Positions 16,970 to 29,694 are shown, numbered from the stretch's first letter. The stretch: DNA of 64,000 nucleotides from Candidatus Zixiibacteriota bacterium (GCA_017999435.1 JAGNLV010000001.1:1086746-1150745), one strand, 5' to 3'. Notes: a model not told the origin generated them from the sequence alone. A program made the numbers and translations.

Positions 16970-17179
16970 ATGCGCGACGAGGCGCAGCGCGGAAAACACA
17001 CATCTTCCCGCATGAAACGTAAAGGTCGGCCGGGGCAGCGCCCCGCACGGCATTTCCGCGGCGGATCCGATGAAGCCGGCCGGCGCCCTGACCGGCGCCG
17101 CCAACTCGAACAACTGGCGGAAACCGAAGCGGAGGAAATGCTCCGGCAGGACGAGTCCGACGAGTTTTCCCCGTCGTGA
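16970..17179 (+). CDS. Small highly charged protein, 69 residues
   Basis: Not recognised. The first two thirds are very basic (RMKRKGRPGQRPARHF, RRPDRRRQLEQL); the C-terminus is acidic (AETEAEEMLRQDESDEF). No signal or membrane segment. Support for expression comes from GGAGG five bases before the ATG and a perfect rho-independent terminator 27 bases after the stop. The pattern suggests a nucleic-acid- or ribosome-associated small protein; that is inference only. Confidence 0.6.
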   Translation: MRDEAQRGKHTSSRMKRKGRPGQRPARHFRGGSDEAGRRPDRRRQLEQLAETEAEEMLRQDESDEFSPS

Positions 17180-17206
17180 TTCACTCTCCTGACCACCGAT
17201 CCGACA

Positions 17207-17235
17207 AACGCAGACGGTCTCGTCTGCGTTTTTTT
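17207..17235 (+). terminator. Rho-independent terminator
   Basis: AACGCAGACG / CGTCTGCGTT stem of 10 bp, loop GTCT, followed by five further T residues. It ends the short transcript of the 69-residue protein. Confidence 0.92.
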
Positions 17236-17286
17236 GTAGCGCGCGGATCCGGCCGCTGCGGGGAGCGGCGGAAACGGCGAAATCGC

Positions 17287-17315
17287 TTGACAGCCAAGCA
17301 GGTCCGGCGTAAGTT
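17287..17315 (+). promoter_or_regulatory. Sigma70-like promoter for the Ycf48-like lipoprotein
   Basis: Consensus TTGACA at 17287-17292, 17-base spacer, TAAGTT at 17310-17315. The expected transcription start near 17322 leaves a 40-base leader with GGGAGGA before the ATG at 17365. Confidence 0.65.
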
Positions 17316-17364
17316 CCGCAATCTGAAGGAACGTGTGATAACCTCGTAAGGGAGGACTAACGAC

Positions 17365-19503
17365 ATGAAGTGCCGCTGTTTGCCAGACCTGCATTGCGCC
17401 TCTGCGGCGGCGATTACTCTTGCGTTCTTGGCTCTGGTGATTGCCGGTTGCAGCGACGACGAGACCACTGGACCGGGCGGCGGCGGCGGCGGCGCCTGGA
17501 CGCTCGTGTCGCCGACCACCGAAGGAAATCTGTATCGGGGCGCCTGCTTCGTCGATGCCACCACCGGCTGGCTGGTCGGGGTGGACGGCCGCATTGTGAA
17601 GACGACCGACGGCGGCACGACCTGGATTGAGCAGGCCAGTCAGACCAACCGGACGCTTCGCGCTGTGGACTTCGTCAGTCGCCAGGACGGCTGGGTGGTC
17701 GGTGATGACGGCCGCGTGCGCCGTACCGAAGACGGCGGGACCACCTGGAGCCTGCCGCTGCTGGCGGTAACCGATCGCTCTCTGTCCGCGGTCGAGGGCG
17801 TCACCGCGCGGCGGGTTTTCGCGGTCGGCGAGGAAGGCATTCTCTACTACTCGCTGGACGCCGGGCGGCGCTTTTCGGCGGTCCCGCTGGAAGACGCCGG
17901 GCCCCTTCGCGACATCGTGGTCTTCGATACGAGCGCGGTAGCGGTGGGCGACGACGGATTCATCGCCCGGTTCTTCAACTACGATTGGGAAATCGAACGC
18001 CTCACGGCCGACACGACGGTCGACACGCTCCCGGTGGATCCGGACACTCTGCCTGATGACTTTCCCGCCGACACCGTGATCGACACCACGTTCGTGCCGG
18101 GAGATACGATTGTTGACACGACTTACTGGTGGCCGGACACGCTCGTGGACACCACCTACTTTACGGTCGACACGATCTGGTCCGGATTCGAGACGGTCAC
18201 GGCGGAGGTCGACGACAACCTTCTCGGGGTCGCCTATGCCGGCGGCAATTCTCTCTGGGCGGTCGGTGAGAACGGCGTCTTTCTGAGTTCCGACGACCGG
18301 GGCGCTAGCTGGGAGGTCGTAGACCTGGGCGTGACCGCGCACCTCACGTCGGTTGCCAGCGACGGCGCCGGCGGCGGAATCATCACCGGTCTCAACGGCA
18401 CCGTCCTGGTCACGAGCGACAACGGCGCGACATGGGCGGCGGCGCAATCGGGGTATGCCCTCGATCTCTATGCTTCGTCGTCTCCGGCGGCCGACAACTT
18501 CTGGGCCTCCGGCGATGCCGCCGTCTTTCGGTCCGCTGATGCCGGGGAGACCTGGGAGCAGCGCGTGACCGGGACGAGCTTGCTGCCGACGCTGACGGAT
18601 ATTGTTTTTGTCAGCCCCGACTCCGGTTTTGCCGTGGGCTATACCGGCACCATTCTGCGGACGACCGATGCCGGACAGACGTGGGTAACGGTGCGGCAGG
18701 GGTCGGCCTTTGCCCCGGCCGAGTGGTTCTCAGCGGCGGCGTTCACCGACAATCTGCACGTGTGGGCGGTCGGGCGCACGGGGCTGCCCCCTTACTACTT
18801 GTTGGTGGTGCGGACGAGCGACGGCGGGGAATCGTGGGAGCGCTTTGAGTTCCCCGACAACCCGCCCGACCCGGACAACCCGGCGCCGGACACGGCCTGG
18901 GGCAAGAACGTCGTCTTCCTCGATGATCTGACCGGCTACATCTGCGCCGGCGACAGCATCCTCTACACGACCACGGGAGGCGCGAGCTGGGTCAAGCAGG
19001 CCAGCCCCGACACCGTGACCCCGCCGCGAACCATCCACGACCTGAGTTTCGCGGACGCGACCCACGCCTGGGCGGTCGGCAAGAACGGCCTGATTCTGCA
19101 GACGACCGACGGGCTGACCTGGGAGATTCCGACGGATACGGTCAAGACCACCCTGTGGGCCGTCGACTGCTTTGACGCCAACGGCGTGGTGGCGGTCGGC
19201 AACGGCGGCGAGATCTGGCGGACCACCGACGGCGGGACCACCTGGAGCAAGGTTTCATCGCCGACGAAAAGCACGTTGATCGACGTGAGTTTTGTCGACG
19301 CCCAGTCGGGCAAGGCGGTCGGGCAGAACGGAACCGTTCTGAGCACCGGCGACGGCGGCCGCACATGGACCGTCCAGGCTTCCCCCACCGCCGAGACGCT
19401 CATCGGGGTGGAGATGATCGATCGCAATGTCGGCTGGATTGTCGGCGGACACGCTCCCGATGCCTCCGGGGTGATGCTGCGCACGACGACCGGCGGCAAC
19501 TGA
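17365..19503 (+). CDS. Ycf48/BNR-repeat lipoprotein
   Basis: 712 residues. The N-terminal signal ends in a lipobox (LALVIAGC), so the mature protein should be lipid-anchored, followed by a Gly-rich linker. The rest is a series of about 45-residue propeller units with the pattern VGxxGxIxxTTDGGxTW, as in the photosystem assembly factor Ycf48 and BNR/sialidase-type propellers. Enough repeats are present for two propellers. Residues about 216-272 interrupt the series with an unusual Asp/Thr/Val-rich insert in which DTxVDTT recurs. No catalytic residues recognised; an adhesive or scaffold role is plausible. Own promoter and own terminator. Confidence 0.85.
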   Translation: MKCRCLPDLHCASAAAITLAFLALVIAGCSDDETTGPGGGGGGAWTLVSPTTEGNLYRGACFVDATTGWLVGVDGRIVKTTDGGTTWIEQASQTNRTLRAVDFVSRQDGWVVGDDGRVRRTEDGGTTWSLPLLAVTDRSLSAVEGVTARRVFAVGEEGILYYSLDAGRRFSAVPLEDAGPLRDIVVFDTSAVAVGDDGFIARFFNYDWEIERLTADTTVDTLPVDPDTLPDDFPADTVIDTTFVPGDTIVDTTYWWPDTLVDTTYFTVDTIWSGFETVTAEVDDNLLGVAYAGGNSLWAVGENGVFLSSDDRGASWEVVDLGVTAHLTSVASDGAGGGIITGLNGTVLVTSDNGATWAAAQSGYALDLYASSSPAADNFWASGDAAVFRSADAGETWEQRVTGTSLLPTLTDIVFVSPDSGFAVGYTGTILRTTDAGQTWVTVRQGSAFAPAEWFSAAAFTDNLHVWAVGRTGLPPYYLLVVRTSDGGESWERFEFPDNPPDPDNPAPDTAWGKNVVFLDDLTGYICAGDSILYTTTGGASWVKQASPDTVTPPRTIHDLSFADATHAWAVGKNGLILQTTDGLTWEIPTDTVKTTLWAVDCFDANGVVAVGNGGEIWRTTDGGTTWSKVSSPTKSTLIDVSFVDAQSGKAVGQNGTVLSTGDGGRTWTVQASPTAETLIGVEMIDRNVGWIVGGHAPDASGVMLRTTTGGN

Positions 19504-19554
19504 TTCCCGACCGTCCGGCCGCTTGCGGCGGCCGGCGCACGGAGTGAAATGACC

Positions 19555-19585
19555 AAGGCGGGCCCGATGGCCCGCCTTCTCTTTT
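19555..19585 (+). terminator. Rho-independent terminator
   Basis: AAGGCGGGCC / GGCCCGCCTT stem of 10 bp with a CGAT loop, then CTCTTTT. It lies after the lipoprotein stop and before the convergent TolB-like gene. Confidence 0.85.
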
Positions 19586-19612
19586 GAATATGTGCGCCTC
19601 CGCCGGGCGCGT

Positions 19613-20689
19613 TCAATCCTTCCAGTCGGCGATGAAGACGTTGGTCTCGCCCGGGACCGCGTTGTCGCGGTTCGAACAGAACACCAGCGTCCGGCCGTCC
19701 CGCGAGAACATCGGAAAACCGTCGAATGTCTCGTTGTAGGTGATCCGTTCGACAGTCTTGGTGGCGACCTCGACCATGAACAGGTCGAAGTTGCGCCCGC
19801 CGGGGTCGGCCAGATTCGAGCAGAAGATGACGCGGCGGCCGTCGGGGTGGAAATACGGCGCGAAGTTGGCGGCGCCGTTGTCGGTCACCTGGATGGGTGT
19901 GCGGTCGGCCAGATTCATCACATAGATCTCAAGCTTGCCGGGCCGGATGAGTCCCTGGGCGAGGAGCCGCTGATAGTCGGCCAGGGCCTCGCCCTCCGGG
20001 CGCGAGGCCCGCCACACGATCCACTCCCCGTCGGCCGAGAAAAACCCGCCGCCGTCATACCCCGGCGCGTGCGTGAGCTGTTCGACACGGCCGCCGTCGG
20101 GATCCATCATGTACAGCTCGAGGTCGCCCGAGCGCACCGAGGTGAACAGGATCTTGTCCCCCTTCGGCGAATAGACGCACTCGGCGTCGTACCCCGGCGT
20201 GTCGGTCAGCCGCACCGGGTCGGAACCGTCGGCGTTAGCCCGGAAAATGTCGTAGGTCTCATGGAGCGCCCAGACGTACCCCTGCGACATGTCCGGTTTG
20301 GGCGGACAGGTGTCGCCCCCGAGGTGGGTCGAGGCGTAGATGATGTGGCGGCCGTCCGGCGAGAGGAAGGAGCAGGTCGTGGCCCCCTTCCCCGTCGACA
20401 CCATCCGCACCTCGGAACCGTCAACATTCATCGTGAAAATCTGATCGCACGACATGGTGTCCCGCATCGACTGGAAGCAGAGCCTGGTGGCGTCGGCGTT
20501 GAAATAGGCTTCGGCGTTCTGGCCGCCGAAAGTGAGCTGGCGGATGCGGTCGAGATGCCGCTCGCCCCGGAAGTGGGTGGCGTAGGTGAGCGTGTCGGCC
20601 GCCGTTTTCGGAGCGGCGCTCCGGTCCACCTCTTTCACACACCCCGCCGCCAAAACGAGAGCCGCGAGCACTGCGAAGATTCCTTTCAC
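19613..20689 (-). CDS. TolB-like WD40/PD40 beta-propeller lipoprotein
   Basis: The GTG at 20689 is preferred because GGAGG lies six bases upstream and it gives a compact lipoprotein signal (VKGIFAVLAALVLAAGC); two starts 12 and 15 bases earlier are possible. The protein is 358 residues. Mature part: repeated PD40 units such as YSPKGDKILFTSVRSGDLEL, FSADGEWIVWRASR, FHPDGRRVIFCSN and FSRDGRTLVFCSNRDN, as in the TolB C-terminal propeller. No TolB N-terminal domain and no Tol-Pal genes nearby, so it is a stand-alone envelope propeller. Confidence 0.85.
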   Translation of the reverse strand: MKGIFAVLAALVLAAGCVKEVDRSAAPKTAADTLTYATHFRGERHLDRIRQLTFGGQNAEAYFNADATRLCFQSMRDTMSCDQIFTMNVDGSEVRMVSTGKGATTCSFLSPDGRHIIYASTHLGGDTCPPKPDMSQGYVWALHETYDIFRANADGSDPVRLTDTPGYDAECVYSPKGDKILFTSVRSGDLELYMMDPDGGRVEQLTHAPGYDGGGFFSADGEWIVWRASRPEGEALADYQRLLAQGLIRPGKLEIYVMNLADRTPIQVTDNGAANFAPYFHPDGRRVIFCSNLADPGGRNFDLFMVEVATKTVERITYNETFDGFPMFSRDGRTLVFCSNRDNAVPGETNVFIADWKD

Positions 20690-20710
20690 CCGGTCCTCCA
20701 TCAAATGCTG

Positions 20711-20739
20711 TTGCCAATGAAGAGGTTATGCTGCATATA
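20711..20739 (+). promoter_or_regulatory. Possible promoter for the GGDDxY-repeat protein
   Basis: TTGCCA at 20711-20716, 17-base spacer, CATATA at 20734-20739, in the short gap between two divergent genes. The -10 is imperfect. Confidence 0.35.
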
Positions 20740-20773
20740 TGTCTAAGAAAAATCAACCGGGAGCCAAAGTACA

Positions 20774-22975
20774 ATGAGAATTACGCTCTTTGTCATGGTC
20801 CTGTCACTGGCGATCGGAACCGCCGCGGGGGAGTCCGAAACCGACGTCCTCGGCCGAATCCTCGGCGAAGTGGGATTCACGCGCGCGGATCTCGGCTACC
20901 ACCCCGCGGGCTACTGGAACCGCTTCCCGCTTGACGTTCCCTACCGGCTGACCTCGTTCGATGCGCTCTTTGCCGAACCGCTGAAGCTGTACGACTACGC
21001 CACAACCATGGGGAACGCCGTCGAGCTGTACCTTGATCCAACCTACGCCGACACGGCTTCCGACGGTCTCTACCAGTTGGTGTACAACCTGGGGGTCGAC
21101 AGAAAACTGGGGGGCTTCCGCTCCTACTCGGCGAACCTGCGGCCGGCCCCGGCGGGGGAAGAGCCGCTGGTCGACGCGGTGGAGGGGCTCTACGCGCTGG
21201 CCGGCCGCGACACCGAGTTCTACACCTTCGGCAACCGCGCCGAATCGCCCGACATGACCGCGGAGATCCGACAGAAAACCGCGCGTCTCCCGGACTCGGT
21301 GCAGGTTGTCCTCGCGGGGCTGATTGTGAATCTCACGGATGCGATTCGCTGGCGCGCGACGGCGCTGCGCAACTGCGACGTTGCGGACCTCGAGGCTGCG
21401 CTGGCGATCCGCGACCTGGCGAGCACGCAGGGGGACGGGATGGTGTACTACCCGGAGCTGGACGATATCGCCGCCGCGATCGATCTTCCCTCGATGCACT
21501 ACGCCGCCTTGAAGACGGCGGCCGCAGCCGAGAGCGCCGAGCGCGCCCTGCGCCGATTCGCCCGCGCGGTCCCCGACGATTTCACCGCGGAACTCCCCAC
21601 GCCTTTCGGGACGATCGCCCTGTTCTCTTCGGTCGCCCGGTCCGAGCGGATGGCCCCGCCCCGCCTCTTCGGCGAACTGCGCGCCTCGCTCCCGCAGTGG
21701 ACGGAGTATGATGCGACCAACACGCTCCTCGTCGTCGATTTCGGCCGCCGGATGATCTACCAGGGGACGCCGGGCGCGGCGGCGTCGCTGGGAAACCCCG
21801 TGTCGGTGGTGATCGATCTCGGCGGCGACGATTACTACGGCCGCGAGCGCGCCCAGTACCCGCCTGCGGCCGGTGTCGGGCTGTGCGGGGTCGGCCTGGT
21901 GATCGACAGCGAGGGGGACGACCGCTACGAAGGCTCCACCTATGCCCAGGGGGCCGGGCTGTTCGGAGTGGGCGTGCTGCTCGACCGCGCGGGGAATGAC
22001 GAGTACCGCGCCGAACTGTCGAGCCAGGGAGCCGGGTATTTCGGGATCGGGCTCTGCCTCGACGGCGTCGGCGACGACACCTACTACCTGTGCGGCGACG
22101 GCCAGGGGATGGGCGGGGTTGGCGGAGGGGTGGGCGTGTGCGCCTCCTTCGGCGGCGACGACCGCTACACCGCCGAACCGCTGGCTGAGAAATACAACCG
22201 CGGCGACTACCACTCCCAGAACAAGATCAACGGCAACAACGCCCAGGGGGCCGGGTTCGGACGGCGCGGCGACGGTTCCGACGGCCATGCGTGGGCCGGC
22301 GGCCTCGGCGCGCTCATCGATATCAACGGCGACGACCGCTACTACTCCGGCAACTGGACGCTCGGGATCGGCTACTGGTTCGCCACCGGGATCGCGTACG
22401 ACAAACGCGGCGACGACCTCTACGAATCCTGCTACTTCACCCAGGGTTCGGGAGCCCACTACTGCAACGGCATCCTCATCGATGAAGGCGGGAACGACCG
22501 GCACGAACTGTACGAGACGGCCGGGGCGGGGCTCGGATTCGGCTGGGATTTCACCAACGCCCTCCTCGTCAACAAGGGCGGCAACGACGTCTACCGGGCG
22601 AAGATGATCTCGATGGGGCTGGCCCAGATCCGCTCCAACGCCTTCCTCATCGACATTGGCGGCGACGATGCGTACTATCTAGGACAAGGGACGCCCGGTC
22701 TGGGCGAAGCCACGTTCCGCGAGGGGTACGACCGGCCCGGCCGGCTGACGACCTACTACGCCTACGCCTCGTCCTTCGGCGGTTTCATCGACATCGGCGG
22801 CCGCGACCGGTACGTGTCGTTTACGGACAGCGGGGAGACGACACATCCGTGGGCGGCCGACGATACGCTCTGGTTTCGGCCGGCCCGCACGGATTCGCTC
22901 TTCGGACACAACAACTACGGCGTTGGAGTGGACGCAGAAGCCGGGGCGGTTCCGGAACTGGAGAAGTGGAAGTGA
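20774..22975 (+). CDS. Exported protein with eleven GGDDxY-type repeats
   Basis: 733 residues with a signal peptide (MRITLFVMVLSLAIGTAAG). Residues about 30-340 are an unrecognised, mainly helical domain. From about residue 350 to 680 there are eleven units built around (G/E/A)G(D/N)DxY, each preceded by a hydrophobic strand (such as VGVLLDRAG) and alternating with QGAG or GxGxG turns. The pattern recalls calcium-binding RTX-like beta-rolls or a parallel beta-helix, but the spacing of about 27-30 residues is longer than the RTX nonapeptide. The last 60 residues are not repetitive. CGGGAG precedes the ATG. Function unknown; probably periplasmic or secreted, with metal binding as an inference from Asp clusters. 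Confidence 0.75.
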   Translation: MRITLFVMVLSLAIGTAAGESETDVLGRILGEVGFTRADLGYHPAGYWNRFPLDVPYRLTSFDALFAEPLKLYDYATTMGNAVELYLDPTYADTASDGLYQLVYNLGVDRKLGGFRSYSANLRPAPAGEEPLVDAVEGLYALAGRDTEFYTFGNRAESPDMTAEIRQKTARLPDSVQVVLAGLIVNLTDAIRWRATALRNCDVADLEAALAIRDLASTQGDGMVYYPELDDIAAAIDLPSMHYAALKTAAAAESAERALRRFARAVPDDFTAELPTPFGTIALFSSVARSERMAPPRLFGELRASLPQWTEYDATNTLLVVDFGRRMIYQGTPGAAASLGNPVSVVIDLGGDDYYGRERAQYPPAAGVGLCGVGLVIDSEGDDRYEGSTYAQGAGLFGVGVLLDRAGNDEYRAELSSQGAGYFGIGLCLDGVGDDTYYLCGDGQGMGGVGGGVGVCASFGGDDRYTAEPLAEKYNRGDYHSQNKINGNNAQGAGFGRRGDGSDGHAWAGGLGALIDINGDDRYYSGNWTLGIGYWFATGIAYDKRGDDLYESCYFTQGSGAHYCNGILIDEGGNDRHELYETAGAGLGFGWDFTNALLVNKGGNDVYRAKMISMGLAQIRSNAFLIDIGGDDAYYLGQGTPGLGEATFREGYDRPGRLTTYYAYASSFGGFIDIGGRDRYVSFTDSGETTHPWAADDTLWFRPARTDSLFGHNNYGVGVDAEAGAVPELEKWK

Positions 22976-23373
22976 ATGACATCCGGCCTAATCACGGCGG
23001 GAGTGGACATCCAAATCAATAGACACCCCGGGCAGGCACCCGGCCAGGGTCGGTTTCCTGCCCCGCGAGTGTATTTTCGCGAGCGCGCCGGATTTCGCCT
23101 TCCGGCGAGAGGGAGGGATCGGGGAGGATCCCGATCGGGCCGTGTCGGTTTGCCCATACCTTGTGCTTCATGTCATCGGTGAACAGCTATCGGCAGCGGC
23201 TTTCCCGGCGCTCTCCCGTAGCTCGGTCCCGTCCCCGATGGCCGATCCGGACAGGCCGAACATGAATCTTTCTCGGTGGTGATCAGACCGAGGCCGAAGC
23301 TGGACCCGCCCATCTCAAGATTGGCAAATCGCAGCACACGTCCCTTAGAGGCGGGATTGGCCGCCGGCTCAAC
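22976..23373. other. Intergenic region between convergent genes
   Basis: About 400 bases between the GGDDxY-repeat gene and the 3' end of mfd. GGGCAGG and CCTGCCC form a loose inverted repeat near 23027-23065. A short open stretch on the minus strand (about 23180-23345) lacks a start codon and is not recognisable; it could be a decayed gene. Confidence 0.4.
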
Positions 23374-26814
<3,441 letters not shown>

Positions 26815-26856
26815 GCGCTGTAGCTGCTTTCGTTCCCGCGGGCGGTCAGGCCCGCG

Positions 26857-26892
26857 CCAAACACAAAAACCCCTGGCCGTCGCCGACCGGGG
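26857..26892 (-). terminator. Rho-independent terminator after motB
   Basis: Read on the minus strand: CCCC GGTC, loop GGCGAC, GGCC (one bulged A) GGGG, then TTTTTGTGT. It separates the motAB transcript from mfd on the same strand. Confidence 0.7.
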
Positions 26893-26957
26893 AGGGTGGT
26901 TCACTCGTCGCTGGTATTATACACCGCCGGCGGGGCGGATGCCAGTTTTTTGCGCGC

Positions 26958-27824
26958 TCACTCCTGCGCTTCGGCCAGCGCCATCAGGTCGGCGCCCACT
27001 TCCATCTGATCGTACGCCATTGAGGCGTGTTCATAGAGCACGACGATCGTCACGCGGCGGTTGCGGGCGTCGGCCGGGTTGTCGGCGATCATCGGGAACT
27101 GCTCGGCGAACCCGCGCACCTCGCGCACCTGGCCGTCCCACAGCCCGTGCGCTTCCAGCAGTTCGCGGGCGGCGTTGGCCCGGTCGGCCGACAGCTCCCA
27201 GTTGGTATAGAGGAGGTCGCCGGTGTAGGCGGCGTCGGTGTGCCCTTCGAGCACAATCCGGTTCTGAAGGTGCCCGAGCTCCCCGGCGATCGTCATGAGA
27301 ATCACCGCGCTCTGGCGCAGGAGTTTGGCCGAGCCGGGTTCGAAGAACGCCGGAGACTCGGCCGACTCATTGAGGATGATCCGCAGCCCCTCGGAGGTCA
27401 ACTGCATCTTGACGTTGTCGCGGAGGCGGTGGAAAGCCTCCTGCTGCTCAAGCTGGCTGATGATCTTGAGGGCGGCCTCTTTCATCTGCTTCTTCTCCAT
27501 TTCGGAGGGGCCGCCGCCGGATTTGTCGCTTTCGTTCTTGAGCATCCCGGAGGGGGTATCTTTCTCGGTGATGGCGGAGCGCGAGCCTTTCAGGACGCCG
27601 GCGCCCCCCTGCTCGAGGTATTTGCCGGGATCGCGGAAGTAGCCGCCGACCGCTTCCCGCACCTCGGGTTTCTGCCCGACCAGCCACATGACCAGGAAGA
27701 AGGCCATCATGGCGGTCATGAAGTCGGCGAAGGCGACTTTCCAGGCCCCGCCGTGGTGCCCGCCGTGCACGTGCTTCTTGCGCCGTATGATGATCGGTTG
27801 TTCGTCGGCCATGGCTGCCGTCAC
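26958..27824 (-). CDS. motB: MotB-type flagellar stator protein
   Basis: Peptidoglycan-anchored stator subunit, 288 residues. Start taken as the GTG at 27824, which overlaps the MotA stop (GTGA); the in-frame ATG at 27812 is an alternative. A basic N-terminus (RRKKHVHGGHHGG) precedes one helix, KVAFADFMTAMMAFFLVMW, containing the proton-carrying aspartate. The C-terminal OmpA-like domain has LEGHTDAAYTGDLLYTNWEL and NPADARNRRVTIVVLY. No flagellin or export genes are in the window, so whether it drives a flagellum or another rotary or energised system cannot be told here. Confidence 0.92.
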   Translation of the reverse strand: MTAAMADEQPIIIRRKKHVHGGHHGGAWKVAFADFMTAMMAFFLVMWLVGQKPEVREAVGGYFRDPGKYLEQGGAGVLKGSRSAITEKDTPSGMLKNESDKSGGGPSEMEKKQMKEAALKIISQLEQQEAFHRLRDNVKMQLTSEGLRIILNESAESPAFFEPGSAKLLRQSAVILMTIAGELGHLQNRIVLEGHTDAAYTGDLLYTNWELSADRANAARELLEAHGLWDGQVREVRGFAEQFPMIADNPADARNRRVTIVVLYEHASMAYDQMEVGADLMALAEAQE

Positions 27825-28678
27825 CGCTTCTTGGTCTCGTTACAGGCTTTCTCGAGTTCGAGAAACGCGGGCCGGACCTCGGCGTAGAGGGAGCGGCGGG
27901 CGAACTCGACGGCGATGACGCCGGCAACGCCCTTGTGAAAGGACAGGAGCGCGTGCTTCATGCAACCGAGATACTGGCGCATGTCGTTGGTCCGGTGTTT
28001 GAGACTCGAAGAGAGAGGTCCGACGAAACCGTAAGCGCTCAGGATGCCGAGGAAGGTGCCGACGAGCGCGGCGGCGACCTTGTGCCCGATGACCTCCGGC
28101 GGACCGTCGATCGCGGCCATGGTGATCACCACGCCGAGCACGGCGGCGACAATACCGAGACCGGGGAGAGCGTCGGCAATCGCACCCAGGGCGGTCGACG
28201 GCCGCAGCTCCTCTTCGTGGAGGGTCTCGATGTCGGCGTCCATGAGGTCTTCGAGATCGTGCGGTTGGACGGCTCCGGAGATGATCACGCGCATGGTGTC
28301 GGTGAAGAACGCGACCGCATGGTGGTTCTTCAGAAACCCGGGATAGCGCTTGAATATCTCGCTCTCCTCCGGATGCTCGACGTGGCTCTCCAGGCCGATG
28401 AGGCCGTCTTTGCGCGCCACGTTGAAGATCTCGAACATCATGACCAGCAGGCTGAGGTAATCTTTCTTCTTGAGGCCGCCCCCGAGCGCCTGCTTGAGCT
28501 GCGCGAAGATGCCCCTGACCACGGGAAGCGGGGTGGAAATCAGCAGCGAGCCGAGGGCGGCGCCGCCGATGATGAGGAGTTCGGAGGGCTGGTTGAGGGC
28601 GAGGATTTTGCCCCCGTGGATGGTGTAACCGCCGAGGACACCGCCGAGGACGATCAGGGCACCAATGAATATGAACAT
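27821..28678 (-). CDS. motA: MotA-type stator proton channel
   Basis: Four-helix stator subunit, 285 residues. Two N-terminal helices (MFIFIGALIVLGGVLGGYTI and a second around residues 34-50), a cytoplasmic domain with charged residues (KDGLIGLESHVEHPEESEIF), and the channel helices beginning ALPGLGIVAAVLGVVITMAA with the conserved prolines. Four-base overlap with motB. No clear ribosome binding site before the ATG and no resolved promoter in the 230-base divergent gap upstream. Confidence 0.93.
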   Translation of the reverse strand: MFIFIGALIVLGGVLGGYTIHGGKILALNQPSELLIIGGAALGSLLISTPLPVVRGIFAQLKQALGGGLKKKDYLSLLVMMFEIFNVARKDGLIGLESHVEHPEESEIFKRYPGFLKNHHAVAFFTDTMRVIISGAVQPHDLEDLMDADIETLHEEELRPSTALGAIADALPGLGIVAAVLGVVITMAAIDGPPEVIGHKVAAALVGTFLGILSAYGFVGPLSSSLKHRTNDMRQYLGCMKHALLSFHKGVAGVIAVEFARRSLYAEVRPAFLELEKACNETKKR

Positions 28679-28908
28679 AGCGCGTTGTCCCTGTGTAAGT
28701 TATGGGTCATTGGCCGACTGCCGGTTCTTGTACATTATCGTCACGTCGGCGGCAAAGCTGAAGGGCGGCGCGGAGCACGGGCGGGGCGGGGGCGATCGAG
28801 CAGCGGCCGGCCGGGGGCTGGACCGTCCGCCAGCCCGCAGCGCGCCGTTGGGCCGGACGCGGCAACTTTCCTGCATCAAAAATGGGACTCTGCCTGTATA
28901 TTATGTGT

Positions 28909-29694
28909 ATGCGGTTTTTTGGCGCAGTACTCCCCCCTCGACGGGGGTTGGCGGCCGGCCGGCTGGCCGGGTTTGTGGGCCTCGCGGCGCTGCTCGCGGG
29001 ACTGCTTCTCCCCCGCGCCTCCCTGTCTCAGCCGACGATCGACCTCTCCCGGCAGCGGATGCCGCAGGCGATGCCTGGCCGGGGCGCCAACCCGAACCCT
29101 TCGGCGCTGAAGGTCGCCCGCCTCCACTACTCCGGCGGCGGCGACTGGTACTGGGGGAGCTCAGCGCTCCCCAATTTCCTAACATACCTGAACCGGCAGA
29201 CCGATTTCCCGGTCGACACGATGGAGCGGGTGGTGACGATCATGGATGCCGACCTGTTCCGCTACCCCTTCCTGTTCGCGACCGGCCACGGGGTGATCCG
29301 GTTTGAGGCCGAGGAGCGGGAACGTCTGCGCCGGTATCTCGAGGGGGGCGGGTTTCTGTTCGTGAACGATTCCTACGGCATGGAGGAGACGTTCAAGAAG
29401 GAGATGGCGGAGCTGTTCCCGGAGCGGGAACCGGTGGCGGTGCCGTTCGACCATCCGATTTACCGCTGTTTCTACGATTTTCCCAACGGTCCGCCGAAGA
29501 TCCACGAGCACGACGGCCAGCCCCCGCGGGCGTGGGCGATCATTCTCCACGGCCGGATCGTGCTGTATTTCCTGGTGGAATCGGACATCGGGGATGGCTG
29601 GGAGGATCCGCAGGTGCACAATGACCCGCCGGAACTGCGGGAACAGGCGTTCCGGATGGGCGTGAACCTGGTGACCTACGCCTTGTTGTACTAG
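28909..29694 (+). CDS. DUF4159-family exported protein
   Basis: 261 residues from the ATG at 28909; an in-frame ATG at 28882 is possible, but neither has a ribosome binding site. A TATATTAT stretch ends only five bases before 28909, so a leaderless transcript is conceivable. Signal peptide (GFVGLAALLAGLLLPRASLS), then a DUF4159 domain: PFLFATGHGVIRFEAEERERL, EGGGFLFVNDSYGMEETF, FDHPIYRCFYDFPNGPPKI and SDIGDGWEDPQVHNDPPELR. In other bacteria this family lies beside MoxR/DUF58/VWA aerotolerance-type clusters; here the DUF4175-like gene follows 110 bases later. Molecular function unknown. Confidence 0.8.
   Translation: MRFFGAVLPPRRGLAAGRLAGFVGLAALLAGLLLPRASLSQPTIDLSRQRMPQAMPGRGANPNPSALKVARLHYSGGGDWYWGSSALPNFLTYLNRQTDFPVDTMERVVTIMDADLFRYPFLFATGHGVIRFEAEERERLRRYLEGGGFLFVNDSYGMEETFKKEMAELFPEREPVAVPFDHPIYRCFYDFPNGPPKIHEHDGQPPRAWAIILHGRIVLYFLVESDIGDGWEDPQVHNDPPELREQAFRMGVNLVTYALLY

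Noticed and set aside
17365-19503. Sialidase function for the propeller lipoprotein
   Set aside because: The repeats match Ycf48/BNR propellers but no sialidase catalytic arginine triad, Tyr or Asp arrangement could be identified.
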